Source: B1SED10-225 sp964501415 (GTDB taxonomy: Bacteria; Bacillota_I; Bacilli_A; Izemoplasmatales; Izemoplasmataceae). From it: 64,000 nucleotides of DNA. The number at the start of each line of letters is the position of its first letter. The stretch's first letter is position 1. The stretch is from positions 1 to 64,000 of the forward strand of contig CAZCSL010000001.1 of assembly GCA_964501415.1 (NCBI GenBank), in the 5' to 3' direction. The notes below the pieces were generated by a model. It made no database searches, was not told the origin of the DNA, and saw nothing but the letters and a program-made list of their open reading frames with translations. Shown here piece by piece: positions 8,321 through 17,849 of this stretch. The position numbers and the translations under genes were made by a program.

Positions 8321-9874
8321 ATGAAAACAGCGTATATCAATTTAACCATCCCTTTCAAACGCGCCAACGCCTTTATCGTAGAAAACGGCTATTTTACGCA
8401 TGTCGGGCAAAAACACCAAATTTTAAGACAAGACATCGATGAAATCATCGACATGCAAGATCAAACGATCATGCCCGCGTTTCACGACTCACACATGCAT
8501 CTTTTAGGCCTTGGCTTTCAGCGTTCTATTTTCGATGCATCAATTCACAAAAGCATCAAATCCATCCTAAAGGCAATGAAAGACATAGACAAACCCTTTA
8601 TCTTAGGCCGCGGCTTTCATGAAGCGACCATGGCAGAAAACCGCAGTTTGACAAAAGACGATTTAAATCACGTCTCTATGACTAAACCCGTCGTGGTTTA
8701 CCGCGCCTGCGGACACGTCTTATTTGCCAATCAACGCGCGATCGATTTAGCTTTAGAAAAAAATCCATCCTTCAAAAGTGAACACATGCATGAAGGCATC
8801 TTTAAAGAAGAAGATATGGACTTTATCAAAGCGATTTTCCCAGTGCCTAGTAAAGAAGAATTAAGCCGCTATATTTTAAAGGCCCAAGCGCATTTGCACA
8901 AACACGGAATCACGAGTGTGGGGAGCGATGATTACCATATTTTTGAGACGCTTAATTATAAAACCGTGCGCGAGGTATTTAAGTCCTTAGTTGAAAAAGA
9001 TGAACTCAAACTTAACGTCTTACAACAAGCCAACCTACCCAAACTAACGGACTTAGAAGACTACATCAAACGTGGCTATGCCCACGAGCGTTTTGGTAGT
9101 TTTGAAGAAGGGCCTTTAAAGTTACTGGCGGATGGGTCTTTAGGCGGGCACTCAGCTTATATGAAAGCCCCTTACGCCGATAAGAATACCCGCGGCATTG
9201 AAATCTTTGATTATGAGGCTTTAATGACGCGTATTGAGCTCGCGCGCAAAAAGAAAATGGATTTTGCCATCCATGCGATTGGCGATCAAACCGTAGAGAC
9301 TTTAATCAACATCAAAGAAGCCCTCGGCGATGATCCACTGAAATACCGCGATTCTATCATCCATGCGCAACTCGCCGATTTTGATCAAATCAAACGCATG
9401 GCCAAGCTCAATCTTGGCGCCCAAACCCAACCTATCTTCTTAAACAGCGATATCCCAATCATCGAATCGAGATTACAAGACCGCGCAAAAGAGACGTATT
9501 TGTTTAAATCGATGATTAGTGAAAACATCCAAACCACCATTTCAACCGATGCGCCGATTGAAGGGGTAAATCCCTTTGAAAATATTTATGCGGCGGTTTC
9601 AAGAAAATCCATTAAACACCCTAACTACCGACCTTTCTTAGCCTCAGAAGCGATGACGATTAAAGAAGCCTTAAAAGCTTACACAGAAACGCCCGCTTAT
9701 TTTGCCTATAAATCACAAAAAATAGGTCAAATCAAAACGGGGTTTGAAGCGGATTTCATCCAAGTGAAAGGCTTTGATTCAAGAAAACCTAATCACTTAT
9801 TAAAGACATCCGTGTTAAAGACTTACCACAAAGGCAAGTGCGTTTATGACCGCGCGAAGGGAAAAGCGGCATGA
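8321..9874 (+). CDS. YtcJ-type amidohydrolase
   Basis: A 517-residue metal-dependent hydrolase of the amidohydrolase_3 family. The metal-binding HDSHMH lies at residues 55-60, after a short N-terminal beta domain; LLADGSLGGHSA, FAIHAIGDQ and the C-terminal ISTDAPIEGVNPF are characteristic of YtcJ/LAF3-like proteins. The substrate is unknown; relatives act on N-acyl or cyclic amides. Its stop overlaps the start of the next gene by four bases (ATGA), so the membrane protein downstream is translationally coupled and may be functionally linked. Confidence 0.87.
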   Translation: MKTAYINLTIPFKRANAFIVENGYFTHVGQKHQILRQDIDEIIDMQDQTIMPAFHDSHMHLLGLGFQRSIFDASIHKSIKSILKAMKDIDKPFILGRGFHEATMAENRSLTKDDLNHVSMTKPVVVYRACGHVLFANQRAIDLALEKNPSFKSEHMHEGIFKEEDMDFIKAIFPVPSKEELSRYILKAQAHLHKHGITSVGSDDYHIFETLNYKTVREVFKSLVEKDELKLNVLQQANLPKLTDLEDYIKRGYAHERFGSFEEGPLKLLADGSLGGHSAYMKAPYADKNTRGIEIFDYEALMTRIELARKKKMDFAIHAIGDQTVETLINIKEALGDDPLKYRDSIIHAQLADFDQIKRMAKLNLGAQTQPIFLNSDIPIIESRLQDRAKETYLFKSMISENIQTTISTDAPIEGVNPFENIYAAVSRKSIKHPNYRPFLASEAMTIKEALKAYTETPAYFAYKSQKIGQIKTGFEADFIQVKGFDSRKPNHLLKTSVLKTYHKGKCVYDRAKGKAA

Positions 9875-10467
9875 AGTTAAACTTAACCAATTTAAGAAGT
9901 CACCTTTTTATCACGTTAAATCTCTTTATCATATGGCTTTTAATCAGTACGCTTTCTTTAGGCTTATTGTTTGGCCCTGCAAGTGTGGCCTTGTATCATA
10001 TTTTGTTTCACCTCATCCGAAGCAACAAACGCCCTGAGAATCTTTTTTTACGCTTTAAAAAAAGCTTGGTGGCGAGTTTGCCCACAAGCTTTATCTATAC
10101 GCTTTTGATGACGATTATCTTACTAGCACTTTATTACACTATTTACGAATTTGAACCCTCGCTCATCACCATCTTGGTCTATATTTTGTTTTTGGAATTA
10201 ACGCTGATGTTGCTGGTGGCCTTTCCCTTGATGGCGGTCTTTAAGCATCACAGTTTAACGCACTTGATCACCATGGCCTTTTTGATGAGCAACGTGCACG
10301 CCCTAAGTTCTATTCTCATTGTCTTGATGCTACTTACCATGGGCTTTTTAGCCTGGTTGCTTCATCCGCTGACGTTGCTGTTGAGCTTACCGATTTTCTT
10401 TTATCTAAGTGCTTGGTTATACCAGCGCATGTTTAATCACTATATCCAAGAAACAAAGAAGCCATGA
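9871..10467 (+). CDS. YesL-like (DUF624) membrane protein
   Basis: 198 residues with five or six hydrophobic segments. The start LNLFIIWLL...LFGPASVALYHI followed by a short basic stretch and FLRFKKS resembles the YesL/DUF624 family of integral membrane proteins. It has no signal peptide or catalytic motif. The ATG overlaps the preceding stop codon and no separate ribosome site is needed. Some YesL genes lie near sugar-uptake loci, but that context is absent here, so no function is assigned. Confidence 0.65.
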   Translation: MKLNLTNLRSHLFITLNLFIIWLLISTLSLGLLFGPASVALYHILFHLIRSNKRPENLFLRFKKSLVASLPTSFIYTLLMTIILLALYYTIYEFEPSLITILVYILFLELTLMLLVAFPLMAVFKHHSLTHLITMAFLMSNVHALSSILIVLMLLTMGFLAWLLHPLTLLLSLPIFFYLSAWLYQRMFNHYIQETKKP

Positions 10468-10486
10468 GACCTCAGGGCTTCTTTTT
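10455..10486. terminator. Bidirectional terminator between convergent genes
   Basis: AAAGAAGCC/GGCTTCTTT stem overlapping the end of both flanking genes; T run on the plus side. Confidence 0.75.
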
Positions 10487-12506
10487 ATATGGCATTTAAA
10501 ATGCCTTCTTCAATCAGTTCGATCATCGCATCGGTACAATCGGGACAAAACTGTGTGCCACGACATCGTTTGAGCTCTTTGATAATCGCCTCCACAGACA
10601 TCTTTTTACGGTAAGGGCGGTTATCGTTCATCGTTGCTACGGCATCAGAGATAGATAAAATTCTGCCTCCCAGCGATATATCTTCGCCTTTTGTCCCACT
10701 AGGATACCCACCACCATTCCACCATTCATGGTGGTCCCTAACAATCAGGGCAATCTCTTCTAAAGCGGGGGCTTCTTTTAAGACATCAAAACCAAAGTTA
10801 ACGTGGTTTTTGATGTGTTCGTATTCATCATCATCCAATTTACCTTCTTTATTCAACACCTTTGATTTGATGCCCAGTTTACCAATATCGTGTAACAGTC
10901 CTCCTAAATAAATATCTTCGGTCATCTCTTGGTCTAAACCAAGTTTTTTAGCTAGGGCCATGGCTAAATTAGCGACGGCTTCACTATGGCCTTTGGTGTA
11001 ACGGTCATAATAATCCAGCGTCCTAACAAACGTTAAGATGATATCGTCTTTTAAATCCAAGGATTGTTTTGTGATCAATTGTTTCATAAAGAGTTTATTA
11101 AATAAATCGGTAAAATCACGCATCTGCGATACCCTGGTTGCGTGAATGGCCTCTTCATCGTAAAAGTCACAGCCTACCACAAAGCGCAGTGTTTGGGTAA
11201 AATTAAAAATCATGTATAGTCGCTTTTGCACCGGTTTGTTGGCATCATATATTTTTGCTTTTTCATAGTCGCTTTCCAGTTTATTTTGTACGTGATCAAT
11301 AATCACAAAATCGCGATTTTTGATGTCAAAAGAATCGTACAACTCATAAAAATAAGGGATGTTATTGACCCTATAACCTTGGGCATTAAGTACGTTTAAC
11401 TCTCCTTGATTATCGAAAAACCCAAAACAATACTTAACTTCAGAAAATACCATTCTAATCACTTCAAAGGTTTCTTTGGCCACTTGGTTATAATCATAAC
11501 TACTCTTAGAAATATGCGAGGATAACTGTAAGAATTGATGGACATAATCCAGCGTCTTATTCAACTCTTGATTGAGCGATTCTAAATCTTCATTTTGCGA
11601 CTTTTTCAAATCATAATACCGCTTTAAGGTAATCGCTAAAATATAGGTTAATATAATTAACGCCGTAAAGCGAAAATAAACGGTTAATAAATCAAAAAAA
11701 TCAAGCGTCGCATCAAATACCAATATCGCAAACAACAATCCAAACGCTAAAAATTTAACTAACATAATCCAATAAGAAAAAAGCAAAGCCCCAAGGATAA
11801 AGAAGAATACGATAATATAACTATGCCGGTCATAATCGAATAAAAAGCGGTTTTGCATAATCATGAGGGTAACCAAAATAAACAAAAAGATGAATAAGAC
11901 ATTTATCAAATGATTCATAAGCGGTTGAAAATAAGCAGGCTTCTTATCGTGATATACCCCCATGTAAATCAAGGGCGTCAAAAAACCGATTCCCATGAAA
12001 ATACCGAAGCCGTTGAACAAGGCTCCTTCCAACAACACGCTAAAATCGCCGTAAGCGATGCCTCTAGAAAAGGCAAATAAAAAGCCAAAAACCGCACTGA
12101 TAATCAAGGTGATAAACAAAAACGTAGAAAGCGCATCTAAGAGGTCTTTTTGTAAGAGCTTTTTAAACTGGGTAAAGATAAAGGCTTGTAAAAAGGTCTC
12201 AAGCATCAAAGCATAAATACCCAGGACTAAGAGGGTATAGATTACGCCGTTGATCACCCCACCGGTACGAAAGATTAAAATTTGCGGTAAAAATCCAATC
12301 AAAGCGCCAAACAATAAGGCTGGATAGATCTTGCGTCCAAACACAAACAAAAAGAAAAGCGAGACCGCCATCGCCGGTAAAAAAAGATTGCCACCATAAT
12401 GATCCACCCAATATAAAAACTGTGAAAACCACAAAAGCATCACCAACACAGAAATCAAAACGGCTTGGATATCAAAGGGCAAAGCGCGCAATCTCATAAA
12501 TCTCAC
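10485..12506 (-). CDS. Membrane HD-GYP domain protein
   Basis: A 673-residue membrane sensor with about eight N-terminal transmembrane segments (residues about 10-300, MASE1-like in appearance), a middle region that may fold like GAF (about 330-480), and a C-terminal HD-GYP domain. The catalytic set looks complete: His507, HDIGK at 539-543, HH at 592-593, GYP at 600-602 and ISDAVAT with Asp621, then RPYR. HD-GYP proteins usually hydrolyse cyclic di-GMP. A Cys-x2-Cys (FCPDC) sits near the C-terminus. No GGDEF or PilZ gene is in the window, so the nucleotide substrate is unproven. Start chosen by GAGGTGAGATTT before ATG. Confidence 0.88.
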   Translation of the reverse strand: MRFMRLRALPFDIQAVLISVLVMLLWFSQFLYWVDHYGGNLFLPAMAVSLFFLFVFGRKIYPALLFGALIGFLPQILIFRTGGVINGVIYTLLVLGIYALMLETFLQAFIFTQFKKLLQKDLLDALSTFLFITLIISAVFGFLFAFSRGIAYGDFSVLLEGALFNGFGIFMGIGFLTPLIYMGVYHDKKPAYFQPLMNHLINVLFIFLFILVTLMIMQNRFLFDYDRHSYIIVFFFILGALLFSYWIMLVKFLAFGLLFAILVFDATLDFFDLLTVYFRFTALIILTYILAITLKRYYDLKKSQNEDLESLNQELNKTLDYVHQFLQLSSHISKSSYDYNQVAKETFEVIRMVFSEVKYCFGFFDNQGELNVLNAQGYRVNNIPYFYELYDSFDIKNRDFVIIDHVQNKLESDYEKAKIYDANKPVQKRLYMIFNFTQTLRFVVGCDFYDEEAIHATRVSQMRDFTDLFNKLFMKQLITKQSLDLKDDIILTFVRTLDYYDRYTKGHSEAVANLAMALAKKLGLDQEMTEDIYLGGLLHDIGKLGIKSKVLNKEGKLDDDEYEHIKNHVNFGFDVLKEAPALEEIALIVRDHHEWWNGGGYPSGTKGEDISLGGRILSISDAVATMNDNRPYRKKMSVEAIIKELKRCRGTQFCPDCTDAMIELIEEGILNAI

Positions 12507-12515
12507 CTCAGTCTT

Positions 12516-12524
12516 ATTATATCA
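12516..12524 (-). promoter_or_regulatory. Extended -10 of the HD-GYP gene
   Basis: TGA-TATAAT on the minus strand, 10 bp before the start codon region; no good -35. Confidence 0.5.
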
Positions 12525-12550
12525 CAAACGGCTTATACAAGGTTTATCGA

Positions 12551-12579
12551 TTGCAAGAAGTTCAAAAATCATGTATACT
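12551..12579 (+). promoter_or_regulatory. Promoter of the PhzF-family gene
   Basis: TTGCAA, exact 17-bp spacer, TATACT; AAGGAGGG follows. Confidence 0.7.
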
Positions 12580-12613
12580 AATCATACGCTTTGACTGAGA
12601 AGGAGGGCTTAAA

Positions 12614-13471
12614 ATGGCTTTAACCATCTACCGCACAAGCGCGTTTCCTGCTAATGATAGCGGGGGGAATGAAGCCGGTGTCGTCTTAGATGCCGATCAT
12701 CTAAATGATGACCAGATGCAAGCCATCGCCGCCTTGGTAGGTTATTCAGAAACCGCCTTTTTACAAAAAAGCCCCAAGGCGGATTTTAAACTGCGCTATT
12801 TCACCCCCACAACCGAAGTCGCCTTATGTGGTCATGCGACCATTGCGACGTTCAATCTATTAAGAAATCTAGATAAGATTTCTTTAGGCCAATATAGCTT
12901 AGAAACCAATGAAGGGCAGATTGATATCATCATAAAAGAAGCGGCTGCCTTCATGTCGATGATGCGACCAAGCATCAAAAACGGCCCCACCCATGAAACC
13001 CTCACAAATGCCCTAGATTTACCTAAAGGCATCTTAGGCAAAACAGAAATTAAACTAATCTCTACAGGCATCTATGAAATGTTTGTGCCCATAAAAGATT
13101 TAAAGTCCCTACACGAACTAAATATCGATACTCAGAAAATCGAAGCTTTTAGTAAATCCCATGACGTCCAAGGTATCTACTTTTTTACCAACGAAACCAT
13201 AGAAAAAAAGGCCAACGCCCACGGTAGAAACTTCTTGCCCCGCCTAGGCATCAAAGAAGAAAGTGCCACCGGTACGGCCTCAGCCGCCTTAGCGGTTTAT
13301 ATGCGAACCGTTTTAAAGGAAAAAACCAATAGCTTCTTATTTGAACAAGGCGACAGCATGAATAAACCATCTCGCATCCACGTCGAGCTCGTTGGTGAAT
13401 CAAGTCAAGCTTTAAATATCTATGTCGGTGGTACGATGCGTTTTATCGATACCATTACCAAAGCCCTATAA
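12614..13471 (+). CDS. PhzF family isomerase/epimerase
   Basis: 285 residues of the diaminopimelate-epimerase fold seen in PhzF and YHI9. Visible motifs are the N-terminal AFPANDSGGNEAGVVL, SETAF near residue 45 (its Glu is the catalytic residue in PhzF), RYFTPTTEVALCGHAT, and the C-terminal ESATGTASAALAVY repeat of the same loop. Length is typical. Most bacterial members outside phenazine loci have unknown substrates, and no phenazine genes occur here. Single-gene unit. Confidence 0.87.
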   Translation: MALTIYRTSAFPANDSGGNEAGVVLDADHLNDDQMQAIAALVGYSETAFLQKSPKADFKLRYFTPTTEVALCGHATIATFNLLRNLDKISLGQYSLETNEGQIDIIIKEAAAFMSMMRPSIKNGPTHETLTNALDLPKGILGKTEIKLISTGIYEMFVPIKDLKSLHELNIDTQKIEAFSKSHDVQGIYFFTNETIEKKANAHGRNFLPRLGIKEESATGTASAALAVYMRTVLKEKTNSFLFEQGDSMNKPSRIHVELVGESSQALNIYVGGTMRFIDTITKAL

Positions 13472-13472
13472 C

Positions 13473-13503
13473 AACCCACCAAGGTTTTTTTGGTGGGTTT
13501 TAA
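13473..13503 (+). terminator. Terminator after the PhzF-family gene
   Basis: AACCCACCAA/TTGGTGGGTT stem followed by T residues. Confidence 0.8.
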
Positions 13504-13551
13504 AATATTGTAGAAAATTTACAAAAAAGCCCTAAAAAAAGCGATAAAACA

Positions 13552-13560
13552 TGCTAAAAT
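13552..13560 (+). promoter_or_regulatory. Extended -10 in front of the nine-gene operon
   Basis: TGC-TAAAAT 21 bp before the coiled-coil gene; the same nonamer occurs at 3174-3182. Ribosome site is the G-rich AAGGGGG at 13567. Confidence 0.45.
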
Positions 13561-13581
13561 AAACCCAAGGGGGAATGTAAC

Positions 13582-16272
13582 ATGAACAAGCAAGAAAAAT
13601 TATTAGCAATGCTAAAAGAGCGGTATGAACATCTGATTGATTTATTGGTGAAAACCGATCAATCACAACAAAGCAAAAAATCCTTATATCAAAAAAACAA
13701 CCAGGCGATTGAAGCTTCTATGGCCGCTTCTTTGTCAGCGCATCAAAAGAATAAGGCAGCCTTAGACAAGCACTTTCAAAAACTTCAAGCCTCCGTAAAA
13801 GAGATCTTACTAGAAAAACTCTCAACCATCGATGAAGAAAAGGATTATGCCAAAGCACAATACGAAAAACTCGTTGAGACGATCGAAGAATCCTTCGAAA
13901 ACAAAATCTCTTTAAATGACCTCAAACGCCAAAAGGTTAAATCCACCTACGACCAAAAGGTTAAAGAAGCCACCGAAGCGGCCTCTAAAACCGAACAAAA
14001 ACATGAAGCCAAAATCCAAGAAGCCTCCAGGACCCACAACGCCCATATGGAACGTTTGCTCAGTGAGACCAACGAACTATATGAAGAAAACGACACAATC
14101 AGAAGCGATGCGAAAATAAACTTTGATAAAGCGTTTAAAGAAGCTGAAAAAACCAAAACCCAAACGCTTGAAAACATCAAAAAGGAACAAGCAGCCTACT
14201 ATCAATCATTCAAAGAAGCCTTATCGGCGCTTAATAAATCCTACAAAGCCGAAAAAAAGCCGATAGAAAAAGAAATTCAACTACTTAAAAACGATCAAGC
14301 CAAAGAACTTAAATCGATTAAAGACAAGTATCAAAAAGAACTAAACAAACTAACAAGCTATAAAAACGAAGCCTTAAAAATATCGGACCGTAGCAAAGCA
14401 AGCGAATACGATAAGAAAATCAAACACCTGAAAAAAACCCACCAAGCAACCTTAAAAGAAAAAGAAAGCGAACACGAAAATACCTTAGCCCCTGAACTCG
14501 ACAAACTCGATACGTTTGAGCGGGATTATCACAATAAATTCAAAGATTTAAAGTTTGCGGCCATCGATCAGATTATGGACTTTTTAGCACAAATTGATAC
14601 CGCTAATACCGAAAACCAAATGGCGATCGAGAAAGCCAACACAAACTATAACTTAGCCTTAAATGAACACAAGGCTAAAAAAGCCGCCATCAACATCGAT
14701 TACGATATTCAAAGCATCAATTTCAACCAAACCTTAAAAGAAAACCAAACCACCGCTGAACACGAAATTGCAATCAGTAAACCGAGTCGCGATATCACGG
14801 AAAATGAAGCGCGTTTCCAACAAGACGTTGAGATTAACGAACTCGATAAAGCGAAAAAAGTCGCCACGGCGAAAAAAGAAAAAGATGAAAATTTAGCGCT
14901 TCAAAACCATACCTTAGAAGAAACCAAACTTTCTTTAGTCCATAAACGCCTTAACTACTTGCAAGATTATGACATCGAACAAATCAAACTAGAAAAAGAA
15001 CGACAACTGATCAACGGTGATGAAAAAGAAGAGACGATGTTGCTGTCTCACTACATGAAGCAAAGCGAAAACTACGCGGCATTACGCAGCGAAAGTGTCG
15101 CTTGCAAAAAACCGTATGTCGAAGCCTTAGCCACCCAACAAAAACAAGACTTAGATGAAATGTACAACCACATGCTAAGTGCCGCTAAACAAGATCACGA
15201 AGCGATGATCAAAAAGATCAAAGCGACGTATGAAAAAGAACGCAAGATTTATGAAGCCCCTTTAAAACACCTAAAAGAAACCCACGAAACGATTTTAAGC
15301 GATATATTAAAAGCGCACGGAAAAGAACGCGAGGCGATTGTTGAAAAACTGGATAACACCACCGATAAAAAACGTCAAGAAGCGCTTAAAAAAGAACTTA
15401 AGGAACTGACTGAAAACCACGATGAAATCATCCGTCAAAAGAAAAAAAGCTTAAAACAAAAAGAAGCCGGCTATGAAAAAATGCTAGCAGACCTCAAAGA
15501 TTATAAAAACCGCTCCTTAGAAGAAGCCGAAACCTTGCTTTATCATATCACCGACCAAATCAGTTTGGCCCAAGAAGAAAACCAAAAAGCCTCAGAAAGA
15601 CTTCAGTCCAATTTTGATAGTAGCCAAAATGAAATCAATCACCGGGCTAAACTATTTAGAACCTTCCAGCGTCAACGCCAAGAAGAGACGCTTAAAAAGG
15701 TGCGCGAACAACAAAACGCACGTTTGCATCAATTAAACGCCAAAAAACAAAAATCACAAACGATTCTAGAAGAACAAATCAAAGCCCTAGAATCTCAGTT
15801 TGACCGTGAAAAACAAGCCATCAAAGACAAGATGAACCAAATCGAAGCAAGCTATGATAAAACGCTAACCGACATTGAAAAACACAAAGAAGAAACGTAT
15901 CAAACCGTACTAGAAACCTATGAGACCGAAAAAGACCGCCTCAATGCTTACCAACAAAAACTCATTAGAGAATATGACCAAGCGATGTCGGCGATCAAAA
16001 AAGAAGCGACCGCTGAAAAAGACGACTGCTTTGCGAAAAAAGATCAAGTTGAAGCGGAAAAGACTCGCGAAGAACAGCGCTTGCAAAGCGAACTGAACGC
16101 TTTACTTACAGATAAAGAAGCCGAAAAACAAGCGCGTATAGATGCCTTTAAAACGCGCGCCCAAGCCTTAAAAGAAGCGCTTGAGCCAAAGATTAAAACC
16201 GCGCTTGATGAAAAAAGCTTGAAGAAAGTTGAAGCGATCATCAAAGACGAAGAATCAATAGACGTTATTTAA
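13582..16272 (+). CDS. Giant cytosolic coiled-coil protein, unknown function
   Basis: 896 residues, overwhelmingly Lys, Glu, Gln, Ala and Leu in heptad-like pattern, with very few Pro or Gly and only two Cys. I see no signal peptide, membrane segment, Walker box or other enzyme motif, so this is not an SMC ATPase. Nearly the entire length should form long alpha-helical coiled coil, broken near residues 395-410 by a KPSRD segment. It opens an operon and is followed 20 bases later by cardiolipin synthase. A scaffold or cytoskeletal role is possible but is inference only. It has the highest Lys and Glu content of any gene here. Confidence 0.75.
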   Translation: MNKQEKLLAMLKERYEHLIDLLVKTDQSQQSKKSLYQKNNQAIEASMAASLSAHQKNKAALDKHFQKLQASVKEILLEKLSTIDEEKDYAKAQYEKLVETIEESFENKISLNDLKRQKVKSTYDQKVKEATEAASKTEQKHEAKIQEASRTHNAHMERLLSETNELYEENDTIRSDAKINFDKAFKEAEKTKTQTLENIKKEQAAYYQSFKEALSALNKSYKAEKKPIEKEIQLLKNDQAKELKSIKDKYQKELNKLTSYKNEALKISDRSKASEYDKKIKHLKKTHQATLKEKESEHENTLAPELDKLDTFERDYHNKFKDLKFAAIDQIMDFLAQIDTANTENQMAIEKANTNYNLALNEHKAKKAAINIDYDIQSINFNQTLKENQTTAEHEIAISKPSRDITENEARFQQDVEINELDKAKKVATAKKEKDENLALQNHTLEETKLSLVHKRLNYLQDYDIEQIKLEKERQLINGDEKEETMLLSHYMKQSENYAALRSESVACKKPYVEALATQQKQDLDEMYNHMLSAAKQDHEAMIKKIKATYEKERKIYEAPLKHLKETHETILSDILKAHGKEREAIVEKLDNTTDKKRQEALKKELKELTENHDEIIRQKKKSLKQKEAGYEKMLADLKDYKNRSLEEAETLLYHITDQISLAQEENQKASERLQSNFDSSQNEINHRAKLFRTFQRQRQEETLKKVREQQNARLHQLNAKKQKSQTILEEQIKALESQFDREKQAIKDKMNQIEASYDKTLTDIEKHKEETYQTVLETYETEKDRLNAYQQKLIREYDQAMSAIKKEATAEKDDCFAKKDQVEAEKTREEQRLQSELNALLTDKEAEKQARIDAFKTRAQALKEALEPKIKTALDEKSLKKVEAIIKDEESIDVI

Positions 16273-16292
16273 CCTAAAAAGGATTTGATGTT

Positions 16293-17837
16293 GTGGAAAG
16301 AAACTTACGCAAGAATTTGATGGTTGTATTCATCATCTCCCTTGCTGTTTTAGGCAGGTTCGTATTAGAATACAGCTTTTCATTAATATGGGATTTTTTC
16401 GATTTCTCCACCATCCTAGGGTTTGTGGTACGGACCTTTTTTGTCGTTATTTTTGTGGTTGTTTGGTTATCGATGGTCTTAAGAAGTGAAAACCCCCATA
16501 ATAAACTGCCTTGGCTTTTGATTCTAACCTTAGAACCCGTTTTGGGTATTACCTTGTTTTTAAGTTTTGGACGCAACTTTAAAAAATCGCTTCGTTACCA
16601 AAAAAGACCCAAAATGGTCAATGATAACTATATCACCAAAGAAGCCAAACCAAGCGATAACGTCTTATACGATCAAGCGTTAGGTGAACCTTATCGCGGC
16701 TTTTTTGAACATGCACACAAGCTTTCATATCACCAACCCTTTTATGGCGATACGCAAGTAGAGGTCTTAAAAAATGGTGAAATGTTTTACCCACGCTTAA
16801 AAGAAGCCATAGAAAACGCTAAGCAATTTATTTTGTTTGAGTTTTTTATTTTGCGCTACGACCAACGCAGCCGTGAGTTTATCGAGCTTCTCAAACAAAA
16901 AGCAAAGGCGGGCATTGAGGTTAAAGTCATCATTGATGGCCTAGGCTCAGCGCGTTCAAGACGCAAAGTCTCAAAGGCGTTTGAGGATAGCCAAGTGGAC
17001 TTTATCGTCAATGACCGAATCTATTTCCCTTTGTTTAATACCCGCATCAATTATCGTAACCACCGAAAAATTGTCGTCATCGATGGACAAGAAGGGTTTA
17101 CCGGTGGGATGAATATCGCCAATGAATACGATAACAGCATTCCGCATGATTATTACTTTAGAGATACGCACCTGCATATTAAAGGCATGGCAACCAAAAG
17201 CTTAACGGCGTTATTCTTTAAAGATTATTATTATAATACCAACCGCTTTATCGACGATGATGTTTACTATCAAACTCAACCTAAAACGACCGAAAATACC
17301 GTCCAAATCTTACAAAGCGGCCCCGATACCAACGCCCCTAACATTAGAAATCTCTATGTCAAAATGATCATGAATGCTAAAAATAGCGTCAAGATTATGA
17401 CCCCTTATATGGCTTTGGACCAAGAAACCCTAAACGCCCTTAAAACCGCGGTCAGTAGCGGGGTTAACGTGGAGATCATCATCCCGGGCATCCCCGATAA
17501 ATATATCGTTTATAAAGTGACCAAAGGCTTTATGAGCAACCTTTTGGCCGATGGCGTGAAGTTTTATCAATACGACAAAGGCTTTTGTCACGGCAAAGTC
17601 TTGATCGTCGATGATTGCATCGCTTCTATCGGCAGTTACAACCTCGATTACCGCAGTGCGATGATCGATTTTGAAGTCACCGCCTTGATGCACGGACCGG
17701 TCGTTAAAGAGGTACTGAAAGATTTTGAAGACGACAAGCTTGAATCAAGCTTAATCGATCCACACCTTTGGGCTCAAAGACCGCTATTTTCAAAGTTCTT
17801 AGAAGGGGTTATGAGCATCTTGACCCCGATTATATAA
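16293..17837 (+). CDS. cls: Cardiolipin synthase
   Basis: Condenses two phosphatidylglycerols to cardiolipin at the membrane. 514 residues: two or three N-terminal transmembrane segments (about 5-30, 34-60 and 66-90), a PLD nuclease-like N region, and two phospholipase-D HxKx4D motifs, NHRKIVVIDG near residue 258 and CHGKVLIVDD near residue 433. Length and layout match bacterial ClsA. The start is GTG, with AAAAGGA about 9 bases upstream; the nearby ATG at 16288 is in another frame. It is second in the operon, 20 bases after the coiled-coil gene. Confidence 0.94.
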   Translation: MERNLRKNLMVVFIISLAVLGRFVLEYSFSLIWDFFDFSTILGFVVRTFFVVIFVVVWLSMVLRSENPHNKLPWLLILTLEPVLGITLFLSFGRNFKKSLRYQKRPKMVNDNYITKEAKPSDNVLYDQALGEPYRGFFEHAHKLSYHQPFYGDTQVEVLKNGEMFYPRLKEAIENAKQFILFEFFILRYDQRSREFIELLKQKAKAGIEVKVIIDGLGSARSRRKVSKAFEDSQVDFIVNDRIYFPLFNTRINYRNHRKIVVIDGQEGFTGGMNIANEYDNSIPHDYYFRDTHLHIKGMATKSLTALFFKDYYYNTNRFIDDDVYYQTQPKTTENTVQILQSGPDTNAPNIRNLYVKMIMNAKNSVKIMTPYMALDQETLNALKTAVSSGVNVEIIIPGIPDKYIVYKVTKGFMSNLLADGVKFYQYDKGFCHGKVLIVDDCIASIGSYNLDYRSAMIDFEVTALMHGPVVKEVLKDFEDDKLESSLIDPHLWAQRPLFSKFLEGVMSILTPII

Positions 17838-17849
17838 AGGAGAGGCCGT

